From assembly GCA_046593355.1 (NCBI GenBank), contig JBKJNY010000240.1, positions 1 through 57,174 on the forward strand: a DNA stretch of 57,174 nucleotides. The letters run 5' to 3'. The position numbers and the translations under genes are program-made. Position 1 is the first letter of the stretch, and each line of letters opens with the position of its first letter. Positions 17,821 to 25,869 of the stretch are shown piece by piece. The stretch comes from SXOA01 sp046593355 (lineage in GTDB: Bacteria; Planctomycetota; Planctomycetia; Pirellulales; Pirellulaceae). The notes under the pieces are model-generated. The model saw only the letters and a list, made by a program, of their open reading frames with translations, was not told where the DNA came from and ran no database searches.

Positions 17821-20115
17821 TATCTCATGCGCCAACTTTTCCACATTCCCCGCCTCGTCTTCCGCATGAGCAGAAATCGACTTCGCGCCGGCGGCATCCA
17901 GTTCAATCTCCCAAGTCGCAAAGTTCGCTGATGTCTCCTTCGCCTTGCCGCCGCTGACGAGAACCTGCTTCACGGTGCCGTTGTCGCTGCATGTGCCGGA
18001 AATGAGCAGCTTGCCGCCGCGCTTGACAATGTTCGTGATGACCGTGGCCGGCGGCAGATCGTCTATCGGTGTGACCGGCGTGGGGAATTCCACGCTCGTC
18101 GTCTCCGCAGCCCGCGATTCATCGCCCGTCAGCTCATTCTCGGAGCGGAAGTCGTTCGGATGGGCCTTGAATTCCGGCGAGCGGGTGCTGACGACCATTG
18201 CGGTCTTTCCAGGACCAAACCAGTCGTGCATGTAGATTGACACTCCCTTCTCCGTCTTCGGCTGGGGGCGAGGGCCGCCGCCGAGGTTGACCAGGGCCTT
18301 CTGGCGGCTGTTGTCGGTCCAGTTGACGAGCTTGACGTTGCGGAAGTGCGAAACCGCGTTGCCGGTCATGTTGTCGTCCGAAATCTGAATCAGCGGCATC
18401 CCTCCGCTGCGGATATTGTCAAAGGTCAGGCCGTCCACGGCCAGCACTCCGTGCTGTGCGGAGTCGTCGTCGTGCCCCCGGTTGAACGGCTCGGTGTTAG
18501 TCTGCCGAATGGTCAGGTTGCGATAAAGATGATTGTCGAAGTTGGGGTGATAGACGCCGTAGTGCGAGCGAATCTTCATGTTCTCGACCAGCAGCGACGG
18601 CACCTGCGGCCGAAACCCGTAATGCACGTCCCAGATGTTCGTGTTGCGGACGATGAACGGGTGCCGCGAATCCGGCCCGACGCGATTCACACCTTCGCCG
18701 AGGTTCAGGCCGTACAACCCGCGGCTGGAATGAATCTCGTTGTCGTCGAAGCGGACGAAGGGGAGCGTTCGGATGTCGGTCACCTTGGTCGTGCCATCGG
18801 GTTGCATGATGGGTAAGTCGAGCTTGAGGGCGCTGGAATTCGTGGCCTCGAACCGAAAACCGTAAGCGTCGCAGGCGGCTGCCACGTTCCGCGTGAAGGT
18901 GTTCAGGCTGTTGGCCCACCAGAAGCCGGCCCCTTCATTCCCGTCAAACCCCAGCACCTGTTTCGGCAGCCGCTTGCCGGCGATGGCTTCAATGGCCAGG
19001 TTGCGGTCGAGCACGTTGTAGACTTCGGTCCCATCCTCCAGGAAATAACCGTGGCCGATGCTGCGAAAGCCAACGCAGTCGCGGACGACGAGATAGTTGG
19101 TGCCGTGAATCGTCAGCCAGCGGTTATGGCTGTCCCAGATCGAGGCTCCCACCACGGAACTTCCCCGCATCGACGCGTCGCAGAGATGGAAATGGAGGCT
19201 GTAGCGGCCGAGCGCGTCCTGCTTGCCGAGGTGCCGGAACTCAGCATAGCTGATGGAGCCCGCCGAGCCCCGGTGATACATCGTGTGCCCGCGGACGCCG
19301 TCGGGATTGGCCGATTCGACAATGACGTTGCGGCTGAGGTTGGCCACTTCGCCGCGGAAGTCACCTTCACCGGAATGGTCGTGAGCCAGTGGCTCATTGA
19401 GCGTGAGCTTCGTGCCGTCGATGGCCGCAATCGTCCGCTCCTCGCTGAAGAACTGCTTGCGGTACTCCGTCTTGGTCGCCGTCACGACGATTTTGTCGCC
19501 GACTTTCCAGCCGCTGACTTCTTCGGCCAGCGTCACTTCGTTTGAACCCTTTGCCGCATTCGCGCCAAGCTTCACCCAAGTTCGGCTCAACGGCGTGCCA
19601 TGAAAATCCATCCGGCCGCCGCAGCAAACGATGGCAGGGCAGGAATCCTCCTGCATCCCCTCGACATAGACCAGCCGAATCAGCGCCTTGTGCCCCACCG
19701 CCACCGGCTGTTCGGGCGTGCCGACTAGGAGCGTTGCCCGCGGCACGTTGGGGTCGGCCTCTTCGATATGGGCGTCGCAGTCAAATCCCTCTTCATCGGT
19801 GCTGTCCGTCGCTTCAATCTTGATCAGCCCCACGTTGAGCTGCGTCGATTTATCGGCGGCAAAGCTCAGCGTACCGGCGATATGCAGGGAGCGAATGACC
19901 AGATCATCCGCCGCCTGCACGTCATAAGTCACCGTATGTTCCGGCCGAATCTGCACCTTCACTCCCGATGCCGGAACCTGGCCCCCTTCCCAGGTCTCGC
20001 CGCTGGACCACAGGCCGGACCTGGCGGTGCGGATCACAGCCGGCTTATCGTCGGCGAGGGCGTAGGATGTGGCGAAAATCCCGGCGATGGCAATTAGTCG
20101 GATGAAGCGGTTCAT
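17815..20115 (-). CDS. Secreted G8-domain/parallel beta-helix protein (CEMIP-like)
   Basis: 766 residues from the ATG at 20115, which opens a signal peptide (MNRFIRLIAIAGIFATSYAL ending ADD). Residues about 25-130 form a G8 domain (SGLWSSGETWEGGQVPASGV, HTVTYDVQAADDLVIRSLHI, then ALIRLVYVEG later). A long right-handed beta-helix region follows, rich in short repeats such as YSLHFHLCDASMRGSSVVGA and GFRSIGHGYFLEDGTEVYN. The order resembles the CEMIP/TMEM2 hyaluronan-binding proteins. The C-terminal 100 residues look like an Ig-like domain (DDLPPATVITNIVKRGGKLL). Polysaccharide binding or degradation is an inference. No Shine-Dalgarno site is visible; a longer ORF starts at 20289. It ends K-TAG inside the family C element. 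Confidence 0.87.
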   Translation of the reverse strand: MNRFIRLIAIAGIFATSYALADDKPAVIRTARSGLWSSGETWEGGQVPASGVKVQIRPEHTVTYDVQAADDLVIRSLHIAGTLSFAADKSTQLNVGLIKIEATDSTDEEGFDCDAHIEEADPNVPRATLLVGTPEQPVAVGHKALIRLVYVEGMQEDSCPAIVCCGGRMDFHGTPLSRTWVKLGANAAKGSNEVTLAEEVSGWKVGDKIVVTATKTEYRKQFFSEERTIAAIDGTKLTLNEPLAHDHSGEGDFRGEVANLSRNVIVESANPDGVRGHTMYHRGSAGSISYAEFRHLGKQDALGRYSLHFHLCDASMRGSSVVGASIWDSHNRWLTIHGTNYLVVRDCVGFRSIGHGYFLEDGTEVYNVLDRNLAIEAIAGKRLPKQVLGFDGNEGAGFWWANSLNTFTRNVAAACDAYGFRFEATNSSALKLDLPIMQPDGTTKVTDIRTLPFVRFDDNEIHSSRGLYGLNLGEGVNRVGPDSRHPFIVRNTNIWDVHYGFRPQVPSLLVENMKIRSHYGVYHPNFDNHLYRNLTIRQTNTEPFNRGHDDDSAQHGVLAVDGLTFDNIRSGGMPLIQISDDNMTGNAVSHFRNVKLVNWTDNSRQKALVNLGGGPRPQPKTEKGVSIYMHDWFGPGKTAMVVSTRSPEFKAHPNDFRSENELTGDESRAAETTSVEFPTPVTPIDDLPPATVITNIVKRGGKLLISGTCSDNGTVKQVLVSGGKAKETSANFATWEIELDAAGAKSISAHAEDEAGNVEKLAHEIK

Positions 20116-20291
20116 AGGCCGGAGGGAGTTGTTGGTCAGGCGGGAAAGGAAGGGCGGTTCCGTCATCGTAACGAAAGGAGAAGCGGCAATCAATTGTTCG
20201 ATGATCGTCCGAGCTAGGGGTTGCGGCCTAGTCCAGTCTCGGTGGCCCGCGTTTCTCACAACACAAGGAGAATCGACGACGGAATGCAAGT

Positions 20292-20397
20292 GACCGGCGA
20301 GCGGCCAGCGTAAGCTGGCCGGTTACGCCGAACCGCCAAAAAACGACCGCTCCGGTGTGCGGACTCACCGGCCAGCTTGCGCAGGACGCTCGCGGGT
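20292..20397. repeat. Inverted pair of a GC-rich palindromic unit, family D
   Basis: The left unit (20292-20323) contains the perfect hairpin GGCCAGCGTAAGCTGGCC. The right unit (20367-20397) is a diverged inverted copy sharing ACCGGCCAGCTTGCGC and GCTCGCGGGT. It fills most of the spacer between the G8 gene start and the IS remnant. No other feature was seen in 20116-20414. Confidence 0.75.
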
Positions 20398-20414
20398 GAG
20401 AAATGCAGGCTAGG

Positions 20415-21180
20415 CCCAATACCGTTCACGTTTTCATAACTACGCACTGGTCAAAGGTTTTGAGCAGCGGTTTCGGCTTTTGGTGGGGGGGGCGTTTTTT
20501 GGGCCACTTGGACATTTTCCGTTGGATGACGCGAGGGTTGATGCGATTGCGGCGGGGGCCAATGTTTTCACTGCGGAACTCTGCGAGGAGCGCGTGATAC
20601 CAAGCTTGGAGCGACCCGGCAGTGCGACGATCGCATTCCAGCCAGCGGCATTGGAGGATGCGGAAGCAATTGACGAACGACAAGCGATCCACGTCCAGTC
20701 CCAGCGGACGAGCCGCCTCGAACATCAGCGAGCGAATCACGAAGTGCCCCAGCGAGAGCGCGTAGAGTTCTTGTCTCACACCATCGGGTGTTTCGCTGCG
20801 GAGCTGCGCCGGCTTCTCGGCCCGCCGTGGATCCTGATGGGTCGTCTGCTCGTCGAACACCAGTTCCTCTTCCCAACGCTCGCGATACAGCGCGATCAAC
20901 TCCCACGCAGGGGCCTCGGCTTCATCCAGCAGGTTCGTGAGCAGCCGATGCGTCTCGCCGTGGCCCGTGCGCTGCGGGTCATCGAGCATGTACTCGATCA
21001 CGCGGACCACGATCCCGTCGCGATCGTGTCGGCGAGCCTTGGCCGACGGGTAAATCTTCGCCCGCCGCTAGCGCCCTGCATCCTTGCTCCCACATGGTCA
21101 TAGCCTCCTTGTGCTTGGATGATTGTCCAAACTCAAGTTACCTGGAGGCTATGACTTGCGCAAATATGAACGGTATTGGG
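20415..21180 (-). mobile_element. Internally deleted IS4-type insertion sequence with intact ends
   Basis: Perfect 14-bp terminal inverted repeats, CCCAATACCGTTCA at 20415-20428 and TGAACGGTATTGGG at 21167-21180, bound a 766-bp element. Inside is only the C-terminal half of an IS4/DDE transposase on the minus strand. A normal member would be about twice as long, so this is a deletion derivative that a full-length relative could still move in trans. No clean target duplication is visible; GGCTAG and GGTTAG flank it imperfectly. The right end lies one base from the sixA stop codon. Confidence 0.85.
20426..21066 (-). pseudogene. IS4-family transposase, C-terminal remnant
   Basis: The frame is readable from about 21066 (RRAKIYPSAKARRHDRDG, after an in-frame TAG) to the stop at 20426; an ATG at 21010 opens 194 residues. 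YRERWEEELVFDEQTTHQ matches the Y-(2)-R-(3)-E-(6)-K/T region around the catalytic glutamate of IS4 transposases, followed by LRSETPDGVRQELYALSLGH. The first two catalytic aspartates are absent. A short start-like piece, MTMWEQGCRALAAG, in another frame just upstream suggests the deletion junction lies near 21060-21070. Confidence 0.85.
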
Positions 21181-21181
21181 G

Positions 21182-21673
21182 TTAGTCCAAGCTCCGCGGC
21201 TGCCAAAAGTCGATGAGCGCGGCGGGAGGATTGGAGGCGGCCTGTTTCCAGGATTCGATTTCCAAGTGGAGGTGGGCAATGGCCGCGGTGGAGAATGCTC
21301 GCGACTGGCCGATGAGCCGTTCAAAGAGCTCTTCCAGGCTGGGGTTGTGGGCGATCAGCAGAACGGAATTGAAGGACTCGGAAGTTTGGGCCAGGATTTC
21401 CAGGATTTTGGCCGGCGAGGCCATGTACAGCTCGGAGGTGATGCGGGTTTCCCCTCGAACCCCGGCGGCGAAGGCGACGCATTCGGCGGTCTTGCGTGCC
21501 CGGCGGGCGGACGAGCAGAGAACGTAGTCGGGAACGAGCTGCCGGTCGCGGAGCAACTCTCCCATGCGCGGGGCATCGCGCTTGCCCCGCTTGTTCAGCG
21601 GGCGGTCATGATCGTCGAGCGACTCGTCCTTCCAGCTCGACTTGGCGTGACGCATCAAGAGTAGTGTCTTCAT
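21182..21673 (-). CDS. sixA: SixA-type histidine phosphatase
   Basis: 163 residues, a full-length SixA-like member of the histidine phosphatase superfamily. The catalytic RHAKSSW motif is at residues 8-14, followed by LNKRGKRDAPRMGELL and SSARRARKTAE; a second histidine is in LLIAHNPSLEEL. SixA removes phosphate from phosphohistidine proteins in known bacteria. The start ATG lies 21 bp after the ppk1 stop, so the two are probably co-transcribed. Its stop codon abuts the right end of the IS4 remnant, and the very C-terminus (PRSLD) may have been trimmed or left intact by that insertion. Confidence 0.92.
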   Translation of the reverse strand: MKTLLLMRHAKSSWKDESLDDHDRPLNKRGKRDAPRMGELLRDRQLVPDYVLCSSARRARKTAECVAFAAGVRGETRITSELYMASPAKILEILAQTSESFNSVLLIAHNPSLEELFERLIGQSRAFSTAAIAHLHLEIESWKQAASNPPAALIDFWQPRSLD

Positions 21674-21694
21674 GGGTGCGGATTCTCGGTCTGG

Positions 21695-23803
21695 TTATCT
21701 GGTTTCTTTTTCGGGGGCTCGATGCGGCTCGAAGACGGTCTGCTGGGATTGCTCGGCGGCCTTCACCCGGCGAACAGCGTCCTCATAAAGCAACTCCTGG
21801 CCGCGGCGGCGTTTTTTGCGGGACTTCTCCCGCTTCCAAACGCCGTCCTCTTGCAGTTCGCGGGCTTTCACGTTGTCGTCGAAGTACGTTTCCAAGTTGC
21901 TGATGAGCCGCGAACGGCTCGGCGGGTCTTCGATGGGGACGAGCAGCTCGATGCGGCGGTCGATGTTCCGCGGCATCCAGTCGGCACTCGAAATGAAGAC
22001 CAGGTCGTCACCGCCATGATAGAACCGCAAGATGCGGGCGTGCTCCAAGTAACGGTCCAATATGCTGACCACGGTGATGTTCTCGCTGAGGTTCTTCACC
22101 CCCGGCCGCAGGCAGCAAATGCCCCGCACGTTGAGGCGCACCCGCACACCGGCCTGGCTGGCGGCATAGAGGGCGTTTACGAGCTCCGGATCGACGAGCG
22201 AGTTGACTTTTGCGTCAATGAACGCCTTCTGCCCTTGCTGCTTCCGCTGGGTCTCGCCGTCGATCAGCTCGAGCAGGCGGCTTCGCAGGCCGGTGGGGGC
22301 CGCTTCGATTTTGCGGTATCGCTGCGGCTGGGAGTAGCCGGTGATGGCATTGAAGAAAGCGACGGCGTCGGCCCCGAGCTCCTCGTTGCTGGTCAGAAAG
22401 CTGGCGTCGCTGTAGAGGCGGGCCGTGAGCTCGTTGTAGTTGCCGGTGCCGAAGTGGACGTATCGCTGGATGCCGTGGGGCTCGCGGCGGACGATGATGC
22501 AGAGCTTGGCGTGCGTCTTCAGTCCCTTGATGCCGTAGATGACTTGCACGCCGGCTTCCTCCAAGTCGCGGGCCCACTGGATATTGCGGGCTTCGTCGAA
22601 GCGGGCTTTCAGCTCCACGATGGCCGTGACATATTTGCCGTTCTGGGCCGCCTTCGCCAGCGCGGCCACGATCGGGCTGGCCCGACTGGTGCGGTAAAGG
22701 ATTTGCTTGATGGCCAGCACATCCGGGTCGGTCGCGGCCTGCTCTATGAGCCGCAGCACCGGCTCGAAGCTTTGGTACGGGTGATAGAGAAGCAGATCCT
22801 GGCGGGCGAGAACGCCGAACATGCTGACGCCCGGCTCCGCCTCGGGCGAAGGCTGCGGCGGCCAGGGCTCGTACTTGAGCGCGTCGAAGCCGGGGCGGTC
22901 CGTGAGCGACATGAACACGGCGAGCTCGAGCGGTCCGGGCACTTCGTAAATATCCTGATCCTCCACTTCCAGCGACTTTTGGAGGAAGGCCAGCAGCTCC
23001 TTGGTGATGGGCTTTCCAACTTCCAGCCGCACGCAGTCGCCATGTTTCCGAGCGGAGAGAATTCCCTTCATGCCTGCGAGCAGGTCGGGGGCCAGATCGT
23101 CCCGTAACGTGAAGTCGGCATTGCGAGTGATGCGGAAGGGAGCCTGCGCGACGATCTCCTCGCCGGGAAAGAAACGGTCCAGAAACAGGCCGATGACGTC
23201 TTCCAGCAAGATGTAGGCATAGCCGCGATCCGAACCGACCGTGAGCAGGCGGGATAGCGTGCGGCCTAGCGGAATGATGGCGAACCGCGGGTCTGTCGAG
23301 TCCGCGGCCGGCTTGAGCTGGACGGCAACGCTCAGAGACAGGTTGGGGAGCAGGGGAAAATTTTCCGGCGCGGCAACGGCCAGCGGCGTGAGCGTGGAGA
23401 AGGTCTCGTTTTCAAAGACCTGCTCCACGGCCTTCCGCTGTCGCTCGCTGAGCTCCTTGGCCGCCAGCCGCTTGATGCCGGCTTCCGCCAATAGCGGCTC
23501 AAGCTCCTTGGAGAAGCAGAGGTACTGCTCGGCCACCATCTGCCGCACGCGGACGGTGACGGCAGTGAGTTGCTCAGCCGGCGTCATGCCGGAAGGGTCG
23601 GGCTTAGTCATCTTCTGCTCGATGAGCACCCGCAGGCCGCCGACGCGGACCATGAAGAACTCGTCCAGGTTCGAGCCTGAGATGGCCAAAAACTTGAGCC
23701 GTTCCAAGCCGGGGATGGATTCGTCGCGGGCCTCGTCCAGAACCCGCTGGTTGAATTCCAGCCAGCTCAGCTCGCGATTGAAGAAGCGGGGGATGTCGGA
23801 CAT
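21695..23803 (-). CDS. ppk1: Polyphosphate kinase 1
   Basis: 702 residues from the ATG at 23803 (MSDIPRFFNRELSWLEFNQR, the canonical Ppk1 N-terminus). The longer frame from 23842 only translates a palindromic repeat. Ppk1 makes polyphosphate from ATP reversibly, through an autophosphorylated histidine. Motifs in order: NRELSWLEFN, IKQILYRTS, GLKTHAKLCIIVRRE with His431 as the likely phosphorylated residue, HFGTGNYNE, and SSADWMPRNIDRRIELL. The C-terminus has an unusual basic tail (REKSRKKRRRGQELLYEDAV). A 21-bp hairpin ends ten bases before the start codon. It lies in a polyphosphate cluster with ppx and sixA. Confidence 0.96.
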   Translation of the reverse strand: MSDIPRFFNRELSWLEFNQRVLDEARDESIPGLERLKFLAISGSNLDEFFMVRVGGLRVLIEQKMTKPDPSGMTPAEQLTAVTVRVRQMVAEQYLCFSKELEPLLAEAGIKRLAAKELSERQRKAVEQVFENETFSTLTPLAVAAPENFPLLPNLSLSVAVQLKPAADSTDPRFAIIPLGRTLSRLLTVGSDRGYAYILLEDVIGLFLDRFFPGEEIVAQAPFRITRNADFTLRDDLAPDLLAGMKGILSARKHGDCVRLEVGKPITKELLAFLQKSLEVEDQDIYEVPGPLELAVFMSLTDRPGFDALKYEPWPPQPSPEAEPGVSMFGVLARQDLLLYHPYQSFEPVLRLIEQAATDPDVLAIKQILYRTSRASPIVAALAKAAQNGKYVTAIVELKARFDEARNIQWARDLEEAGVQVIYGIKGLKTHAKLCIIVRREPHGIQRYVHFGTGNYNELTARLYSDASFLTSNEELGADAVAFFNAITGYSQPQRYRKIEAAPTGLRSRLLELIDGETQRKQQGQKAFIDAKVNSLVDPELVNALYAASQAGVRVRLNVRGICCLRPGVKNLSENITVVSILDRYLEHARILRFYHGGDDLVFISSADWMPRNIDRRIELLVPIEDPPSRSRLISNLETYFDDNVKARELQEDGVWKREKSRKKRRRGQELLYEDAVRRVKAAEQSQQTVFEPHRAPEKETR

Positions 23804-23805
23804 AG

Positions 23806-23833
23806 ATAGTAGCCCGCACACTCCGTGTGCGGG
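23806..23833. repeat. Family C half-element at the ppk1 start
   Basis: ATAGTAG is followed by the perfect palindrome CCCGCACACTCCGTGTGCGGG (23813-23833, 9-bp stem). It corresponds to the left half of the complete family C elements at 17763 and 31337. On the minus strand it occupies the 5' leader of ppk1 directly before the start codon, where a ribosome-binding site would lie. Confidence 0.85.
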
Positions 23834-23854
23834 AATCTGCAAAGATGTGGGGAA

Positions 23855-24217
23855 CTAGTTATCGTTTTTTTCGAGCGCAGGAGTTTGCGGATCGCTGGTC
23901 GGCGTATGCCTGCATTGCGAAATCTTCCACATAAATACAAGAATCGCCACGACGATCGAGAGTCCGGTGACGTATGGCAGCGTGAAGTAAAGGGTGTCAC
24001 GCTTTTCAAATTCAGTCATCTTGAGGTCGTTTCCAAGCGATGCTTCCTGAATGTATAGGCCGAAATACCAGATAACCGTAAGGGCCGCTGGACCAAACGC
24101 GCAGGTAACTGCCGTTAGAAGCCAAGCACTCCAAACACAAGCGCGATGCTGCTCCTCCGGTGTCTGAGTACGAGTCTCGTTCGAATGCTTTGGTGAAGCG
24201 TAAGGGTTTGTTTCCAT
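23855..24217 (-). CDS. Small two-helix membrane protein of the NPYASP type
   Basis: 120 residues from the ATG at 24217 (METNPYASPKHSNETRTQTP); the longer frame to 24331 runs through a palindromic repeat. Small planctomycete membrane proteins often begin with NPYASP. Two transmembrane segments are visible: VWSAWLLTAVTCAFGPAALT and LPYVTGLSIVVAILVFMW. The function is unknown. It sits between ppx and ppk1 on the same strand and is bracketed by the two halves of a family C element. Confidence 0.75.
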   Translation of the reverse strand: METNPYASPKHSNETRTQTPEEQHRACVWSAWLLTAVTCAFGPAALTVIWYFGLYIQEASLGNDLKMTEFEKRDTLYFTLPYVTGLSIVVAILVFMWKISQCRHTPTSDPQTPALEKNDN

Positions 24218-24254
24218 CACATATTTTACCGGCCGGTTGCTGGCTTCGCTTAAC

Positions 24255-24286
24255 CATGCCGGCACACGGAGTGTGCCGGCTACTTT
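24255..24286. repeat. Family C half-element after ppx
   Basis: Central-type CATG is followed by the palindrome GCCGGCACACGGAGTGTGCCGGC (24258-24280) and the terminal CTACTT. It corresponds to the right half of the complete element at 31337-31392. It lies immediately after the ppx stop codon (TAA, 24285-24287 on the minus strand) and upstream of the small membrane-protein gene. Confidence 0.85.
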
Positions 24287-25868
24287 ATTTCGCCATTCGT
24301 AAAAGCACTGGCATTCCATACGTCTCCTCAAACAGCGAGCCGTTCTGCTTGAGCGAGAGCTGCTCCAGCGAGAGGTCCTCGACCATCGGCACGGAGATGA
24401 CGAGGCGGGAGTCCTCGCGGGAGCAGATCACCTCGTGGATTCGCTGGCTGCGGGATTCATCGAGGGCAATCGCAATCCGCAGGATGGCGGCCATCTTGGA
24501 AACCGCCACCCGCTCGTCGCGCTCTAGCGTGGCGTACCCTTCGTGCGTCGCCTGAGGGGAAGCGCGGCGGTGGTAGCGGGCGACGAGCGACGCCAGCAGC
24601 AGGTCCTTCTTTCCCAGGCCGAACAGCTCGCTGTTGCGGATGAGATACATCGAATGCTTGTGATAGCTGCGGTTGCTGACAAACAGGCCGACCTCGTGCA
24701 AGAGCGCGGCCACGTACAGCAGAACTTCGTTCCGCCGCGGCAATTGATGCTCGTCCTTGAGCTGGGGAAAGAGCTTCGTGCAGAGCTCGGCTACGTGCAC
24801 GGCATGCTGCTCGTCAAACTGGAAGCGGTTCCCCAGGTCGATGGCCGAACGGATGATCTGGTGGCTGAATTCCTTGGACCAGGCCGCTCCGCCGGACATC
24901 TCGCTGAGCAGGCCGTCCCGCAGATTGACGTTGGTTACCAGGATCTCCGAGCGCTTCAGCTCTTTGGCGAGCAGCACATACGCGAGCAGCGCGGGGCCGA
25001 GCGTTTCCGCCTCGGGAAAACTGATGCGGTATTTTCGCACCAGGCGGTCTTCCGACAGGTTGAGCGTTTTGTTGGTGAAGTCCTCCAGTTGCTTCACGGA
25101 GAGCCGGGCCAGGCTCTTGCCATCCCACTCCGGCTGAAGCTGCTTGAGGGCGAAGCGGACATCGCCTCCCATGGCGATCATTTCCGTCGGGCCGTCCTGG
25201 CTAACGTGCTCGGCCACTTCCTCCACCATGCGGTGGATTTGCGTCTCCATCAAGTTGCGGACCTTGAGCGCTGGTGCCCGGAAAGCCTCCAAGGTTTCCC
25301 GCAAACGGAGCGAGCCCAGCCGGTAAGTGTGGGCGTAGACGACGTCCCCCCCTTTGACGACCAGCAGTTCCGTGCTGCCGCCCCCGATTTCCGTCACGAC
25401 CGCGCGGGACGCGGCAAGGGCGGGGTCCGACGCCAGAAACGGCTGGATTCCCAGGAACGTGATCCGATTCACTTCGGCTTCGTCGAGCGGCTCGACCTGA
25501 AAGCCGGTGGCGATGTAAATGCGGTCGACGAAGGCCAGGCGATTGGCCGCTTCCCGGACGGCGCTCGTGGCCACGCAGCGGATCCGGTCCGGCTGCTCAA
25601 TCTGATATTCCTGGAGCATCCGGCGATAGCTTTTGAGCACCCGCACGCAGTCTTCGATCGTGCTCTTGGTGATGCTGCCGCGGGTGAACGTGTCCTTGCC
25701 CAGGTTGACGGCTTGCGAGAGGGCTTCGAGCGTGCGGACGCCGCCGCCACTTTGAATCTCCGCGATGGCCATGCGGATGCTGGAGGTGCCGATGTCGATC
25801 ACGGCGACCTGGCGGGCCGCTCGAGGCGGAGGAGGCGACGTCGGGGTCGTTTCCAGCGGAGGGGACAT
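24285..25868 (-). CDS. ppx: Exopolyphosphatase, Ppx/GppA family with HD domain
   Basis: 527 residues from the ATG at 25868; an ATG at 25883 would overlap the ROK gene by 14 bp. Ppx/GppA enzymes hydrolyse polyphosphate or pppGpp. The ASKHA nucleotide-binding part begins VAVIDIGTSSIRMAIAEIQ, with VTEIGGGSTELLVVKGGDVV as the second phosphate-binding loop. Residues about 330-500 carry an HD-type domain (LLYVAALLHEVGLFVSNRSY, HSMYLIRNSELFGLGKKD), as in long Ppx proteins. The start lies one base after the ROK stop, implying one operon. Downstream come the small membrane gene, ppk1 and sixA, so synthesis and breakdown of polyphosphate are encoded together. Confidence 0.93.
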   Translation of the reverse strand: MSPPLETTPTSPPPPRAARQVAVIDIGTSSIRMAIAEIQSGGGVRTLEALSQAVNLGKDTFTRGSITKSTIEDCVRVLKSYRRMLQEYQIEQPDRIRCVATSAVREAANRLAFVDRIYIATGFQVEPLDEAEVNRITFLGIQPFLASDPALAASRAVVTEIGGGSTELLVVKGGDVVYAHTYRLGSLRLRETLEAFRAPALKVRNLMETQIHRMVEEVAEHVSQDGPTEMIAMGGDVRFALKQLQPEWDGKSLARLSVKQLEDFTNKTLNLSEDRLVRKYRISFPEAETLGPALLAYVLLAKELKRSEILVTNVNLRDGLLSEMSGGAAWSKEFSHQIIRSAIDLGNRFQFDEQHAVHVAELCTKLFPQLKDEHQLPRRNEVLLYVAALLHEVGLFVSNRSYHKHSMYLIRNSELFGLGKKDLLLASLVARYHRRASPQATHEGYATLERDERVAVSKMAAILRIAIALDESRSQRIHEVICSREDSRLVISVPMVEDLSLEQLSLKQNGSLFEETYGMPVLLRMAK

Positions 25869-25869
25869 T

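Noticed and set aside
22215..22577. Arg/His-rich frames inside ppk1 and other genes
   Set aside because: Shadow frames of high-GC coding sequence with no independent support.
23804..23842. N-terminal extension of Ppk1
   Set aside because: The added residues are a translation of the family C palindrome; MSDIPRFFNRELSW is the normal Ppk1 start.
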